A DNA stretch of 64,000 nt from Campanula takesimana (GCA_026119855.1 JAOWBW010002527.1:1-64000), one strand, 5' to 3'; shown: positions 46,430-58,512, counted from the first letter of the stretch. The notes: generated from the sequence alone by a model not told the origin. A program made the numbers and translations.

Positions 46430-47308
46430 TTAGGTGAGAAAAGGGGATCCGTCTCATGGTAGAGACGGGTCATTTTTGACCCATGACCGGCCCATTGAAC
46501 CAGCTCCATGACCCAGGGGGCGACCCTGCCACGTGGCAGCCTCTCATAGTTAATTTTTTTTTTTAATTTTTTTGGTTTTTTTTTTTTTGGTTTGTCAAAA
46601 GTAATAGTTACTATAACTTAATGTAATGACTGTATACATATAAGTAACATTGTTCATAAGTAAAAGTAATACATATATACATAAAAGTAACAGTGTTATT
46701 TTTTCTATGTTTTCTTCGTTTGCCAAAAGTAATACTTATTACAATTAAAATGTAACGAACGTGTTACTTATATGTAATAGTGTTTATACATAATTGTAAC
46801 ACATATGTATAGAAAAGTAATATTATATCTATATGTTTTCAAATAATAAGTTACAATGGGTTCAATTTATCATGATACATGTAAAAGTATTACATTATCT
46901 ATAGAAATCTGTTACAATTTCATCTACTAAAGTGTTACATTTACTTGTACAAATAATTACATTCATGTATATAAGTTGTTATTTTTCAAATGTTACTTTC
47001 TTTTAAAAAATAAAATCAAAATACACAATATTTTATATTTTTGCAAAAACACTATTACATTTCAGTATAAATAATAATTACATTTAGATATTCTTTGGGT
47101 TACACGTAATTATAGTTAGTATTACATTTGAAAAATAGGTAAAACGAGCTTTTGTTTTTGTAAAACAGGTGTTACGTTTACTTATGAACAATGTTACTTT
47201 ATATGTATACAGTCATTACATTAAGTTATGGTAACTATTACTTTTGGTAAACGACGGAAAAGCCGAAAAAAATATATAAAAACTCAAAAAAAGAAAAAAA
47301 TAAATAAT
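46430..47308. mobile_element. foldback-type element rich in GTAACA/TGTTAC words
   Basis: About 80 bp at 46591-46671 are the reverse complement, with few changes, of 47172-47252 (both contain AACTTAATGTAATGACTG). The spacer is filled with GTAACA, GTAATA and TGTTAC words on both strands. The left flank has a GC-rich head with GACGGGTCATTTTTGACCC. No ORF. The region 56945-57830 has the same architecture. Confidence 0.6.
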
Positions 47309-47470
47309 TAGAGTGTGGCGGGTCCATTATCGATGCAAAAAAAATCACAAAAACTTGCTCACAAAATTCTAGGTGTAGTTATTTTATTAGTGTTTTTAAT
47401 TAGAGTGTGGCGGGTCCATTATCGATGCAACCAATATAATATCGCCACCTTATTTTGTGAGCAAGATTTT

Positions 47471-47503
<33 letters not shown>

Positions 47504-47510
47504 ACCCTTA
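47309..47510. repeat. MITE-like sequence with a direct duplication and a long T-run
   Basis: TTAGAGTGTGGCGGGTCC and TATCGATGCAA occur twice, about 92 bp apart (47309 and 47401). The segment between them matches 13735-13800 inverted. A T-run of more than 30 bases ends near 47501. Confidence 0.6.
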
Positions 47511-47566
47511 TGCTCTTTGAACAAACTTCAACTTGGAGAGTAATCCAAAATGATTTGGTCATTAAA

Positions 47567-48110
47567 AGTTGGTAAGGTGTTGAGAGCACCATTCCCTTAA
47601 TCTTGGAGATCCCATCTTAATGCTCCATTATCATTAGTTAATCAATAAAAATGATCAGAAAAAGGCAAAAATTGTTTTGTCTCTTTTACTTTTTTTATAA
47701 GGTGCATTAAGCTAATTGCGCAGACTTTAGAGGATTTCAACCTCACTACGCAAGTAACAACAAACCACTCATTGTCGTGTTGTTCCACATTAGTAGTACT
47801 ATGTGTATTAGTAGGATACTGTCCGTTTTGAGTGTAATTCACACTGATTTGTTTTTAGGCACCTTTCGATCGACTTCATACTATTTTTGAATCGTTGATA
47901 TGGTATTTGGGCTGACACCAAAACAATCTTTCACATGACCATACAACTTGTGTCTTCCCTCCCAAAAAACTTGTACCACTGCCAGTATTAAGAAGATTTT
48001 CGACACAAGACTCCATTCGTGAGGTCACGAGTGGAAATTCCACACAAACAGTACACCGTGTCGGGCTCCATCCACGAAACATGGCTCTACTATGATCACT
48101 ACCTTAGTAT
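47567..48110 (-). repeat. decayed TRIM retrotransposon copy A
   Basis: It aligns along its length with 48909-49470. It has an LTR-like part with a GATACTGTCCGTTTTGAGTG core, an interior, and ACATGGCTCTACTATG where copy B has a primer-site-like ATGGCTCTGATACCAG. Strongly diverged. Confidence 0.6.
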
Positions 48111-48667
48111 AATATCATTATACTATGTATTTTCTTTGGATAATAGGTTCTGTAACTGGTATTCTTGTGATAGGTTTACTAGGTATTTTCTTTTATGGTT
48201 CATATTACGAATTGGGTTCATCTATGTAGTAATCGTATTAATCGAGTTGTCGACATGAAAGCGTAAGAACTCAATGGGCGTGAAATCATAACTCCCGTTG
48301 AGTTCTTACGAATTCGAATATTATTTTGTTTGTCTAAATGACCGAATTGTTAAATGAAAGATCATTTTGAGACATTTTTAGTGGAGCAAGTTTTAAAGTT
48401 TGAATGGGTCCTTCTCCTTATGGTGCTCAATCTACATCTTATGGGATTCTATAAGTAATGACTTATAGTTATTCCCACTGTCCCGGCGGACTACTTTCTT
48501 GATGCAGAAGGCATTGAAAGCTGAGATAGATTAAGAGGTCAGAACATTATTTTGAGACGGAGCGAGTATTGCAACCACTGTCTACAATGAAATTTGAAAC
48601 ACAAATTTGAAGAAACTTCAACATGGAGAGTAATCCAAAATGTACATAGAAACTGGAAATTGAAATA
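48111..48667. other. intergenic stretch, no gene seen
   Basis: A short inverted repeat, TAAGAACTCAATGGGCGTG and its partner with CCCGTTGAGTTCTTACG, lies at 48266-48312 and could form a hairpin. Otherwise no feature is supported. Confidence 0.4.
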
Positions 48668-48836
48668 CTCCCTCCGTCCCAAAATGATGTTCGCGTTTGA
48701 CTATTCAAACTTTTTAAGGATATGAACACTTGCTTCACTAGCCATGCATTGTTTAAGCTTAAAATGTAGAAATGTGAAGAACTTTTTGGGACAATAAGAA
48801 ATGGCAAATGAGAAGATCATTTTGGGACGGAGGGAG
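48668..48836. mobile_element. Stowaway MITE, complete (169 bp)
   Basis: CTCCCTCCGTCCCAAAATGA at the left, inverted at the right (CATTTTGGGACGGAGGGAG), TA on both sides. Same family as 50140-50318. Confidence 0.92.
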
Positions 48837-48908
48837 TAGTTGAATCTTCAACTCCAAATACAGATTAATACAGTGGAGATTTATAATTTTAAATGACTGG
48901 GTCATTAA

Positions 48909-49620
48909 GAGTTGGAAAGGGTGTCGAGAGCACCAGTCCCTTAATCTTGGAGATCCCACCTTAATGCTCCATTATCATTAGTTAATCAATAAAAATGATC
49001 AGAAAAAAAGACAAAAATATTTTGTCTCTTCACTTTTTTATAAGGTGCATTAAGCTAATTGGGCAGACTTTATAGAATTTCAACCTCACTAAGCAAGAAA
49101 CAACAAACCACTCATTGTCGTTGTTCCACATTAGTACCATGTGTATTAGTAGGATACTGGCCGCTTTGAGTGTAACTCATACTGATTTGTTTTTAGGCAT
49201 CTTTCGATCGACTTCATACTATTTTGAATTATTGGTATGGTACTTGGGCTGACACCAAAACAATTTTCCGTATAACCATACAATTTGAGTCTTCCCTCCA
49301 ACAAAACTTGTACAGATCGCCAATATTAAGAAGACTTCCTACACTCTCCATTCGTGAGGTCAGATGAGGGGGAATCCCACACAAAAAGTACACAGTGTAC
49401 AACTCCATCCACGAACCATGGCTCTGATACCAGTTGTTGGGACCACGATCACTACCTTAGTATAATATTTGTTCGCTTTGGCCCTAACTCGCACTGATTT
49501 TTTTCTGAGCATCTCTTAAAATGCTTTATACTAGTGAAATGTCTGGACATCTTTATACACCACGTTATCATTTTTTCAATTAATGATGTGCGACTTGCGT
49601 TGGCTTCGACATTCAATAGT
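48909..49620 (-). repeat. decayed TRIM retrotransposon copy B
   Basis: Reads on the minus strand with primer site TGGTATCAGAGCC at 49433-49421, next to an LTR beginning TGTTGGGACC inverted at 49435. A second LTR-like segment is at 49125-49255. No coding capacity. Same family as 51376-51656 and 55613-55975. Confidence 0.6.
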
Positions 49621-49690
49621 CGAGTTTGAGGGTTGGAGGAAGCAATCTCATATTCGGTAGTATAAAGAGATCACCTTTCACAATAAGTGA

Positions 49691-49965
49691 CTCCCCCTGT
49701 CTCAGAGTAAGTGCCCACTTTTCCTTTTAAGTCTGTCACAAAGTAAATGTCCACTTTTAAAAATTGCGAAAAATCTTTACTATTCCTCTCAATCATTTTC
49801 TTTCTTACTTTACTTTTATACTCACAATACCAATCAATTTACTATTCCATACCCCACATTCTCTCTCTTAGCTCACTTTTCATACTTACAACACTTGCAT
49901 CCTTTCAGCAATTTTTAAATCATCGTACAAATGGGATGGTGAACACTTTCTCTAGACGGAAGGAG
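49691..49965. mobile_element. divergent Stowaway-like MITE
   Basis: Ends CTCCCCCTGTCTCAGAG and (right) CTAGACGGAAGGAG, followed by TA. T/C-rich interior. Confidence 0.55.
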
Positions 49966-50139
49966 TAATTTTTTGTGTGTACGTTGGAATGAGTGGAGTG
50001 AAATTCCCCCCCCCCCCCTACTGTATCTGTATGCAAGCAAAACTATCTTGTTTCGAACGTGAACTGAAAATATAAATACTTATGAATTATTTTATGAAAT
50101 TAGGTTACTGAAAAGAGGACGGGGATTTATTAACATTTA

Positions 50140-50318
50140 CTCCCTCCGTCCCAAAATGATCATCACATTTGACTATTCAAACTTTTTAAGGATGTGAACA
50201 CTTGATTTACTGGTCATGTTTTGTTTGGGCACTTCTAAGCCTAGGTTGTAGAAATGTGAAGAAATTTTTGGGACAATGAAAATTGCCAAATGAGAAGATC
50301 ATTTTGGGACGGAGGGAG
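50140..50318. mobile_element. Stowaway MITE, complete (179 bp)
   Basis: CTCCCTCCGTCCCAAAATGA...CATTTTGGGACGGAGGGAG between TA dinucleotides. Closely related to 48668-48836. Confidence 0.92.
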
Positions 50319-51375
50319 TATTAAATTAAAATTATGAATAATAACACACTCTAAAGTTGTGGGGTCCCATCCCACCACCCATGGCGGCTCTCTTTGCCAC
50401 CAGTTAGCACCACCGCCGGGCGCCGTCCCTCATATCACTAGTCCCACACCCACTTATCAAAATAATCATCATCATGTTCATGCATATAAATAGTAACCTT
50501 ATAAAAAAAAAAGTTGATTTGTTAAATTACATGTTTAGATTTCTTCCACCTTTCACTCCCTACCATCAATCCTTCCCAAAAGCAAACTATCACCCTGGAA
50601 AAGAATATTCTGACCTTTTAGCATGTGTACGCCCCATTTCAAAAGAAAATGGAGTATTAAAATTGCCAATTTTTGGGTAAACATGTGTTTCTTGATATTT
50701 ATTTAGGACAGAAAATGATTTGAATTCTTGATTTAAAATAAATTATAATCTTAGCAATAAATATTTTATTTTCCAAAATTTATAGGAGAAATTTCATTTT
50801 TAAAACTATAGGGGGGACATCTGCACCCTTTTTAACACACATAGTTCCGCCAGTGATCTCCACCGTGAATTCATATCGTTGCTGAATTAAATTCTTATGA
50901 CGTGTGGCTCGCTTAGAACAAGCGTTGTCTTCTGAAAGATAGTCACAAAGATAAAAATCGACCAGCTGAATACTATAAATGGTCTTATTATTATGTAGTA
51001 TTAGCCTTTTGATTGATTGGACAACATTAATATAGCTTTGTTCAATCTATAACTTATAAAATGTGGAGGACATGCAACATTCAAATTTGTGGCCATTTTT
51101 AGCCTAATTTTTCATGATATGATAATAATGTGCTATACAATACGTCTGCCCAATGGGCAAGTAAAGTCAAATCCTTAATGTTACCTTGTTCATCAATATT
51201 GGTTGAATAAAATACCACTAGTTTAAGATATAAAAAGAATAATCATTGTTTTTATGAAATATTGGCAATTGAAAGAAACCAAATATCTCAAATGGAGACA
51301 AGTCTTGAAATCATGCATGGCATTGGTAACAATTTCCAAAAGATAGTTTGAAAAATCAGAATCTAATTTCTTTTT
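50319..51375. other. intergenic stretch, no gene seen
   Basis: A GC-rich patch with Pro/Ala-coding character (50370-50440) is too short to name. The remainder is AT-rich. Confidence 0.4.
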
Positions 51376-51656
51376 TGTAGGGACCACTTTCCCACACGGA
51401 TTTGTTTTTGAGCATCCCCAAATGGCCTCATACTAATGAAGTGGGTGGGTGCTATTATATAGCTTGCAATTGTTTTGCTCAATTGCCGATGTGGGACTTT
51501 GGGTTGCACTCCAACATCCTCCCCTCAAACCAAGGACCACAGCGAAAGCGCAAGACTCCATCCATTTTCAAATGTCGCACACAAGGGGAACCCAACCAAT
51601 ATAAAGCACACACACGGTCCATCCGGTCAGGAACATCCGAACCATGGCTCTGATAC
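51376..51656 (-). mobile_element. TRIM retrotransposon fragment: one LTR, PPT, interior, PBS
   Basis: Read on the minus strand: PBS GTATCAGAGCCATGG at about 51656-51642; a 130-bp interior; PPT TTTGAGGGGAGGA at 51529-51517; and a 141-bp LTR from TGTTGGAG at 51516 to GGTCCCTACA at 51376. Interior plus LTR are under 300 bp, the proportions of a TRIM. The second LTR is missing at the PBS side, where unrelated DNA starts at 51657. Confidence 0.75.
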
Positions 51657-52610
51657 TGATGACGCCCTAGATTTCTGGGGTCACGGAGATAGAACTCCAA
51701 CTTTGCTGTCTCTTGATCCTGATCACAACACAAACAAGAACACCGTTAAGACCAAGGCCGGGTTAGAATCCGGCTTAGGCCCTCGGGTGTGAGAGTAAGA
51801 TCTCTGAGGAAAACCTAAGTAGAAAGCTTGTGAAAGCTTTGTGTGTGTGAATAGGATAGAGCACGTACCTCCTTCATGGGAGCCAAAAGAGGTATATATG
51901 TGACCAAGGGAAAGAAACCTGCACAAGGTACTAACCACCTTGGTACTGGGGGGACACGTGGCGAGTCCCCAGCGGATTGGTCAGGAGAGTCGCTGGGAAG
52001 GTGGCGTGTCTGTCAGGGAAGCATGGTTCTATCACCAACCGTTATGGTGTGTCAGGTACGGATAGGTGACGCCTCGAGTACGTATGTGCCAGCTGGGCAC
52101 CACGGGCTCTTCAGGATAGCGGGAGGCAGAGCCATCTCGGGCATATATATCAGGGGGATCGGTCCCCTCGGGCTTACTCGCCCGCGTTCCCTGCCGGTTC
52201 GGCCCCTAGAGTTCAGATCCGGTTCGGGCGCGTTAGGTCGCATTAATCTGAACCAGCGAGCATCCGGCCCAGACGGCTCGGTCTCATCAGTGGCCCCTAA
52301 CTCCGAGGGTTAGCTCATTCATGTGCGGCGCGAGGAGTTATACTTCCTAGGCTCGATTCGGGCAAATCGCAATAAATGCGGGCACGGATTGCAATGGGAC
52401 GGGAGTCTTAGAATAGTGGTTGACGAAAGGACAGGTGGGGCCCCTTGTGTCAGGCTAGTGGCGTAGCCATCTGTCTTTTGACATGACCAGGAGCACGTCC
52501 ATTAAATGCGAACCGTCATCGGTATTCGAAAAAGCAATTCCCGCCTCTTCACTTTTCGGGTTTCGATCGGGTTACCAGATATTTTGGGTCGGTCCGACCC
52601 ATTTTTGGCG
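51657..52610. other. upstream region of the gypsy-type transposon gene
   Basis: It begins TGATGACGCCC right after a PBS-like CTCTGATAC, so it may be an inverted LTR of another element (compare TGACACGCCCC of the LARD-like element). It is GC-rich from 51950, with several GGCCC/CGGGC words. No ORF with recognisable domains. Confidence 0.45.
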
Positions 52611-52968
52611 CTATAAATACCACGGAAGCTGAATCATTCCAAACTTTCGTAACTCCCGTCTTTCTATCTTCCAGTTCCAACGAAGACTTTGTTTCTCCGG
52701 ATTACTGACTTTGAAGATCTCGTTCTCGTTCATTACTTCTAATTCACAGGTATTGCTCCGCACTTCACTTATTCTTCTTTGTTTCGATTCGTCGTCTTAA
52801 TTTCTGCCATTCTTTTCGTCGTCGTTTTGCGAGCGCGAACCCTAAAAACTTGCTCCTGTCGAGCTTTCGGATTTGTATGAGATTCGTGTGACTTCTCGTA
52901 ACCTCGTGTCTTCGAGTCCGAATCCTGGCCCCTAATTTCTGAAGATTTGTTGAAATATTGTTGTAGCC
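52611..52968 (+). promoter_or_regulatory. TATA box, leader and leader intron of the 52969 gene
   Basis: CGCTATAAATACC at 52611 is a strong TATA box. A leader-type sequence follows, with a donor CACAG|GTATTG (52749/52750) and an acceptor TTGTTGTAG ending at 52966. The ATG lies two bases into the next exon in the good context GCCATGG. Confidence 0.65.
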
Positions 52969-55612
52969 ATGGAAGGGCTGGATTTAGGGCGTAAACTCCG
53001 TCCTGACCTGTTTGGTTGTTGCCGGAGGACCGGTGGGGTATATAGGTTCCTGTTGAATGCCTGGAAACGGCTGTCTTTGAATGAGTTCATTGCCATAGGT
53101 TTAGCGTATAGCTGGGAACCCTGGGTCTTGCCCCTGTTGTGGGAAACAGGTCCCTCCGTCCATTATGATTCCACAAGGATGAGGGTGCTGGGGGAGAGGA
53201 ACACTTGAGCATTTTTGTCATGGCTGTTTTAACTCGATTCCCCGATAATGTAGATATGGCTGGGAATGCTAGAAGGTTGGTAAGGTCGTGCGGGGAGCGT
53301 GTCGCCTCGAGTGGCCCCGATTCTCATAGTTGGATGGACGCTCCTTTTAATGACGAGGACGAACGGGCACGATCTCCGGGATTGGCCCCTGGGGTTATTG
53401 AGGTCACGAGCAGTGCGGAGGCTTCCGATCAAGAAATGGGCGTTGATGGTGAACCCGCTCTTGAGGCTGAGGTTGGGGCGATCGTGGCTCACGGGCTAGT
53501 TGATGAGTCTGAGTCATCTGAGACACCCTCTGACCCACGGGGGGATTTAGAGAGAATGGCCCCAGATACCGCGCGTATGGTCAAACGCGTCCGCTCCCCG
53601 GTTCAAATTTTGGCTTCCTTCCCCAAGGGGCCCGACGATAGGGTTGCGAGCCAGGCCGGGGCCTCCAGTTCTGGAGCGGGCATGGTGGAGGAGCAGGACT
53701 CCGATGACGAGTTTTTAACCGTGTATCACATCGATCGCAAAATCTACCTTGTCGGCGGTCTTGATGATTACACCTCTCCTTCAGGGAGCAATTTGGCAGG
53801 TCCTGCCCGCGTCCGGGCAGATAACATCGCCTGCGTGTTTTATCCCGTTCAATTTGAGAATGGCCTCCGGCTTCCCTTGGACCCGTTCATTTGCGAATTC
53901 CTGGAGTTTTCCAAGTGCCTTCCCATGGACTTGACTCCCAACGCAATTCGTTACCTGGTGTCCTTTATTATCGTAAGCAGGGTGCTGGGATACGAACCTT
54001 CTTTGTCCGCCTTGTACGTTTTCTTCACCCATCAGGTCACCGCGAGCAGTTTGAGCTTGAAAACGAAGCCCAGGTCGAAAAAGATCTTTTCTGCGGCTTC
54101 TAACAAATTCGATCAGTGGCAGAGATATCCTCTGGTGATTCAGAATCGACTCGGGTGGCCTTTTTCTAAGCCTGATAATACTTCCCCGCTGTCCATATCT
54201 TCCAAGGATTATCCTTGCTCAGATGGGGGTATTGAGCTTGCGTCCGCCATGCAGGATTACCTCGCCCGGCATACGAAGTCGGTGACTTTAGAAGACCAGA
54301 CCGTGGTCGTGGTTGAACAAGTATTCGACGTTCAAGCCATCATCAACAACGAGAGTCTTTTGGCTTACGCCGGGGTGGCCCCATGCCGAAATCCTGATTT
54401 TGAGAGCAGGGTTAACATGGCTCCTATGTGGCGGGATCCTTGCTGGAGGGTCCACCAAGATTTTGCCTTTGCCCATGAGTGCCCTGCTTGCCGATTGGGA
54501 GAACAATGCCCGGATCCGGGCTTGACTGGTCTTTTTCATACTTAATCAACTGAAACTTCGTACCTGTTAGTTTATTCGATCATATCCGACTGACTGTTAC
54601 TTTTGCCCGCAGATCCCACTGATACCATGCCTCCCAAGAATATTAATGCTTTGAGATTGGCTGCGAAGCAGCGGGAGGCTGAGGCGAAGCAGCAGAGGCA
54701 GGCCGAAATGCATAAGGCCGAGGCCCCAGGGAGAAAACTGCCGATCACGGATCTTCTTGACAAGTTAAAGAAGGCCGTTGCAGTTGTCCCGACGACGGGC
54801 TAGCTTCCTCTACGGCCCCGCGGGAGCGAACGGGGAAAAGATTTGACGGGCTCGGGGTCTCCCACTCTCTCGCATGATGCAGGCAGATCAGTGCCCGAGG
54901 CTACGAAGAAAAGGGGTCCGAGTCCGATCGCTGACCCCTTGCCTCCAAAAAATAAATAGCCCCGTCTGGAGTCTCCTTCTCGCGGTTTTACCGTATCCTC
55001 CCCCGCCAAAGGGACCTTATGTTCGGAGCGCTTCCCCGTCGAATTAATTGAAGACAAGGACCGAGCTAAGGAGTTTGGGAAGAAGGTAGCTGAGGCCCCC
55101 GAGGTATATGGGGTTGATCTCCATAGCCGCCGCAGCTTCAATTCTTATGTTGGCGATGGGCTTCTGCACCGTATGAACTTCCCGGACTATCAACAGAAGG
55201 TGCTGTCCAAGACCAACTTCCTGACCGCCCTGGGTCACGCGGGCTTGGCTATGACTGAGGTTAGTGTCTCACTTTCCATGTCTAAACCGACGTGCTCTTT
55301 CTTTTTATATATCGATCCTTTGACCCTCTAATTCCTCATCCCGTTTTTTAATATAATCTCCACATGCTCCTTTATTAATCAGGTTAGCAATGACCTGCTA
55401 TATATGCGGTCTCAGTATGAAGCCGAAGTTGCCTTGGCCGCGGCGAGGGGGAAGAAACTGGCGGAGGCGAAGGATGAGATTGCCCGCCTGTCCAAGGTCC
55501 TGGAGGGCTCGGGAGAGGAGCTTAAGAATAAAGATGCCGAGTTGATGACTGCTGTCAAGGAGAACTCCAAACTGAGCAACGATCTCGACGCAGCTCGCGA
55601 GGCCAAATATTA
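52969..55612 (+). pseudogene. 'putative gypsy-type transposon' protein (Transposase_28-like), broken
   Basis: A first frame (52969-53208) and the main frame (53220-54528) differ in phase, so either a further intron or a frameshift separates them. The main part has an acidic Ser-rich N-terminus, then the conserved block with FENGLRLPLDPFICEFL and LTPNAIRYLVSF. This is the family of plant ORFs named after gypsy-type transposons, of unknown activity. An 84-base intron (54529-54612) joins a Gln/Lys/Glu-rich exon with in-frame TAGs at 54801 and 54957. A second intron (55260-55382) leads to a coiled-coil exon (EVALAAARGKKLAEAKDEI) cut off by TRIM sequence at 55612. GC content and codon use differ sharply from neighbours. 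Confidence 0.7.
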
Positions 55613-55975
55613 GTATGATATTGTCCGCTTTGGGACTAGCCCGCACGGATTTTTTTTTTGGCATCCCCAAAAGGCCTCATACTAATAAAATGGGTGGGTG
55701 CTATTATATAGCTTGCAATTGTTTTGCTCAATTGCCGATGTGAGACTTTGGGTTGCACCCCAACAATCCTCATCTCAAACCAAGGACCACAGCAAAAGCG
55801 CAAGACTATCCATTCGCAAATGTCGCACACAAGGGGAGCCCCACCTATATAATAGCACCCACCCACTTCATTAGTATGAGGCCTTTTGGGAAGTTCCCAA
55901 AAACAAATCCGTGCGGGCTGGGCCTAAAGCGGACAATATCATACTAATGTGGGAAAGTGGTGGTAGTGGTCACGG
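55613..55975. mobile_element. rearranged TRIM with two LTRs in inverted orientation
   Basis: From 55613 an LTR copy (GATATTGTCCGCTTTGGG, then CACGGATTT and GGTGGGTGCTATTATA) is followed by PPT-like TCCTCATCTCAAA and interior. At about 55848 the sequence turns into the same LTR inverted (TATAATAGCACCCACCC to GCGGACAATATCATAC). The arms of roughly 105 bp could form a hairpin. It abuts the broken exon at 55612. Confidence 0.75.
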
Positions 55976-56410
55976 TCCCTACATTTTCTATAGTGGAAGT
56001 AACTTTCAAAACCAAAATCCCCTATAGAAGAAATATGTGCAATGGCACATGTTTTTCTAAGTCTTGTGTGCTCTCTCCTCCATCCTTTCCAATAGTAGTG
56101 GTAGGGTACAAGTAGGGAGGGAGATGGTCAATAGATTCCAAAAGTTTAATATTATTCATTCAATAAAATGTGAATGGGCAATTCCATGAATCCTCCAAAA
56201 AGGCTAGTGATATTTGGATTGTTGCAAAAGCTGGACTCAGAACTGCTTTTGCGTGAAGCGCTTCAGCGCTACAGGTCACGTCTGAAATTTTCACACATTT
56301 TATGTTTTTTGCTATCTGTATTTGAGATTAATTTATGAGAATTGCTGTAGGATGGAATATATATTCTACCAATTATATTGTAAGATTTTGTAATTAAGAG
56401 TGATTGAGAG
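55976..56410. other. intergenic stretch, no gene seen
   Basis: AT-rich, only very short frames, no recognised repeat. Confidence 0.4.
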
Positions 56411-56538
56411 CAAGGTTCTAAAAAACGCTAGGCGGGGCCGAGAATTTAAAAATAACTATAATATTCTAGACGGGATCTAGGCGTTTCATGAACGCCTAGG
56501 GCCTAGGCGGGGCTTAAACGGGGTCTTTTATAACACTG
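56411..56538. mobile_element. small hAT-like MITE with GCCTAGGCG motifs (128 bp)
   Basis: Begins CAAGGTTCTAAAAAACGC, ends TTTATAACACTG. The 8-bp flanks ATTGAGAG and ATTGAAAG differ at one base. GCTAGGCGGGGC and GAACGCCTAGGGCCTAGGCG blocks are shared with 62026-62215. Confidence 0.75.
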
Positions 56539-56817
56539 ATTGAAAGAGAGACTTTGTTTTTATGTTAGTGATGTAAAGTAAAAAGGCACTTTGGATGGTG
56601 TTCATGAAGCTAGCTTGGAAGTACTATGTTATATCAGACATGATCTATGAAATGAATCGGAATAATTCATCTCACTGTTGCATTCAAACATTTGATCCTA
56701 GAATCCCAAGGGTCGTTTGATTTGATAGCATGATAATAACTAGATAAATAATACAGAGTACCTGATAATAAAGTTGTTTGGTATGATTTTAGGATAACGA
56801 TATGTATAGTAAAAACT
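56539..56817. other. short intergenic stretch, no gene seen
   Basis: AT-rich DNA between two MITEs; nothing supported. Confidence 0.4.
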
Positions 56818-56936
56818 CAAAGGGAAAACTCATAGTGAAGTACTGTAATCCGTTGGATTGCAATAAATGTTTGTGAGCCCCATTGATAAAAACTCATCCA
56901 ACGGTTTAAAGTGTTTCACTATGAGTTTTCCCTTTG
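56818..56936. mobile_element. 119-bp MITE with perfect 22-bp inverted ends
   Basis: The first 22 bases (CAAAGGGAAAACTCATAG and four more) are exactly inverted at 56915-56936. Inner arms AATCCGTTGGATTG and CATCCAACGGTTTAA extend the pairing. TSD not resolved. Confidence 0.75.
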
Positions 56937-56944
56937 TGTATCAT

Positions 56945-57830
56945 TGTCGGGCCAGTCTCCTGTACACCCGCCGCATGGCGTGCGGCGGGCCGGCGACCTT
57001 TTCAATTTTTTTTTTTTTTTAATGCCGTTTTTTTTTTCAACTCTAACTTTTTTTCCTCCCAACAACACTTATTATGACGAAATGTAACACTTTTTTTTCC
57101 TTCAAAATGTACCACAATTTTGCTGTAATAGATTAAAGATAACATAAAAATTGACAACTACACTAATGTCACACTCTTTTAAAAAGAATGTAACACTCTT
57201 TTTTTCAAATGTAACACTTTTTTTCTCCCAAAATTAACATAGGATTGACAACTAAACTAATGTTACATTTCATAAAAAATGAATGTAACATTTTTTTTTT
57301 CTCAATTGTAACAGTTTATATTCTTAAATGTAACATTATATCTTAAATGTATCAATTTTTTATTGAGAAAGTAACAATTGAAATGCAAAACCAATTTTTT
57401 TTTTTTTTTGTAAAACTGCTGTTACCTTTAACAGTAGAAAGTGTTACTTTTTTAAGATGAAAGTGTTACTTGTACCAGAACAGAGTGTTACATCCTAGCT
57501 GATGAGCAACTCAAACTTTTTGTGTGTAAAAAAATATGTTTTTTTTTAAAAAATCAAACCATATCATGACCTATATAGTTTTCTTCGTCTCGTCGAGACG
57601 AACACAACGGTATTTTTATTTTATTTTTCTGAGTTATAAATACCAAGATATAGCATTTTAAAGTTTTTGGTTTTTTTTTAGGGAGTACACGTGGCAGCGC
57701 GCGACTGGGTGAACCAGCGAGTGGCTCACAGCGCGCCACATGTCGCTCAGTGGCTGGATGAAAGCCCGGGCAGACCGGGCGGGTCGGGTCGCCGGGTTTG
57801 CCCGCCTCACGGCTGTGCGGCCGTTGTATT
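56945..57830. repeat. GTAACA-rich repeat flanked by GC-rich heads
   Basis: A GC-rich head (CCGCCGCATGGCGTGCGGCGGG, a hairpin, near 56968) is followed by T-runs and more than ten TGTAACA/TGTTAC words to 57500. The GC-rich tail 57690-57830 contains GGGCAGACCGGGCGGGTC. Architecture as at 46430-47308. No coding. Confidence 0.5.
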
Positions 57831-58160
57831 GAAGAATTTGTCATCATTGTCCATGATTTTAAATTTCTGTCTAGTAGAAACGTAGATTTAAAATGGCTTA
57901 GAGGAATTACGTTTATGTTCTCCAATATTTGGATCTTTTATTACTATTTTTGTTTTAATATAAATATATTTATGAATTATGATAACAAATACGATAAATG
58001 AACATTCATTTTGTATTAATGGAGTACATTTTCATAGCCATATTACATTTTATCTAATGTCCAAATCTACTTCTAAAAATGAAGAAACAACTCAAACAGG
58101 GTTGATCACGGGTCATCAAAACACAAACTTGGTTATTTGCGTACTAGGAGTAGGTGGTAA
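57831..58160. other. short intergenic stretch
   Basis: AT-rich; nothing supported. It ends with the TSD of the next element. Confidence 0.4.
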
Positions 58161-58512
58161 TAGGGATGGCCAAATCAAACCGGAACCGGACCGGAAAAGC
58201 CCGGAACCGGAGCAAACCGGGGAGGAAGCCGGAACCGGAAGAACCGGAACCGCAAGGCATACGGGCCGGTTCAGGGTCACATATATGCCGAACCGGACCA
58301 GAACCGGAACCGGAACCTGACCGAAAATCCCTTGTTTTTCAATATTTTTAAAGGGGGAGGGGGGACCGGAACCGGACCGGACGAACCGGATTGTGCCAAA
58401 CCGGAACCAGAACCGGGTGTAAGCACGGGCCGGTTAAGGGTCACCCTTTTGCCGAACCGGAACCGGCGGTTCCGAACCGGAACCGGGTCCGGAACCGTTT
58501 TGGCCATCCCTA
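58161..58512. mobile_element. hAT-like element made almost wholly of GGAACCGG motifs (352 bp)
   Basis: Perfect 12-bp inverted ends TAGGGATGGCCA/TGGCCATCCCTA. 8-bp flanks GGTGGTAA and GGTGGTAC differ at one base. The interior is dominated by CCGGAACCGG-type words on both strands. Same family as 42570-43442. Confidence 0.88.

Noticed and set aside
52052..52313. GC-rich ORFs upstream of the 52969 gene
   Set aside because: They overlap on both strands, precede the TATA box and have no recognisable domain.
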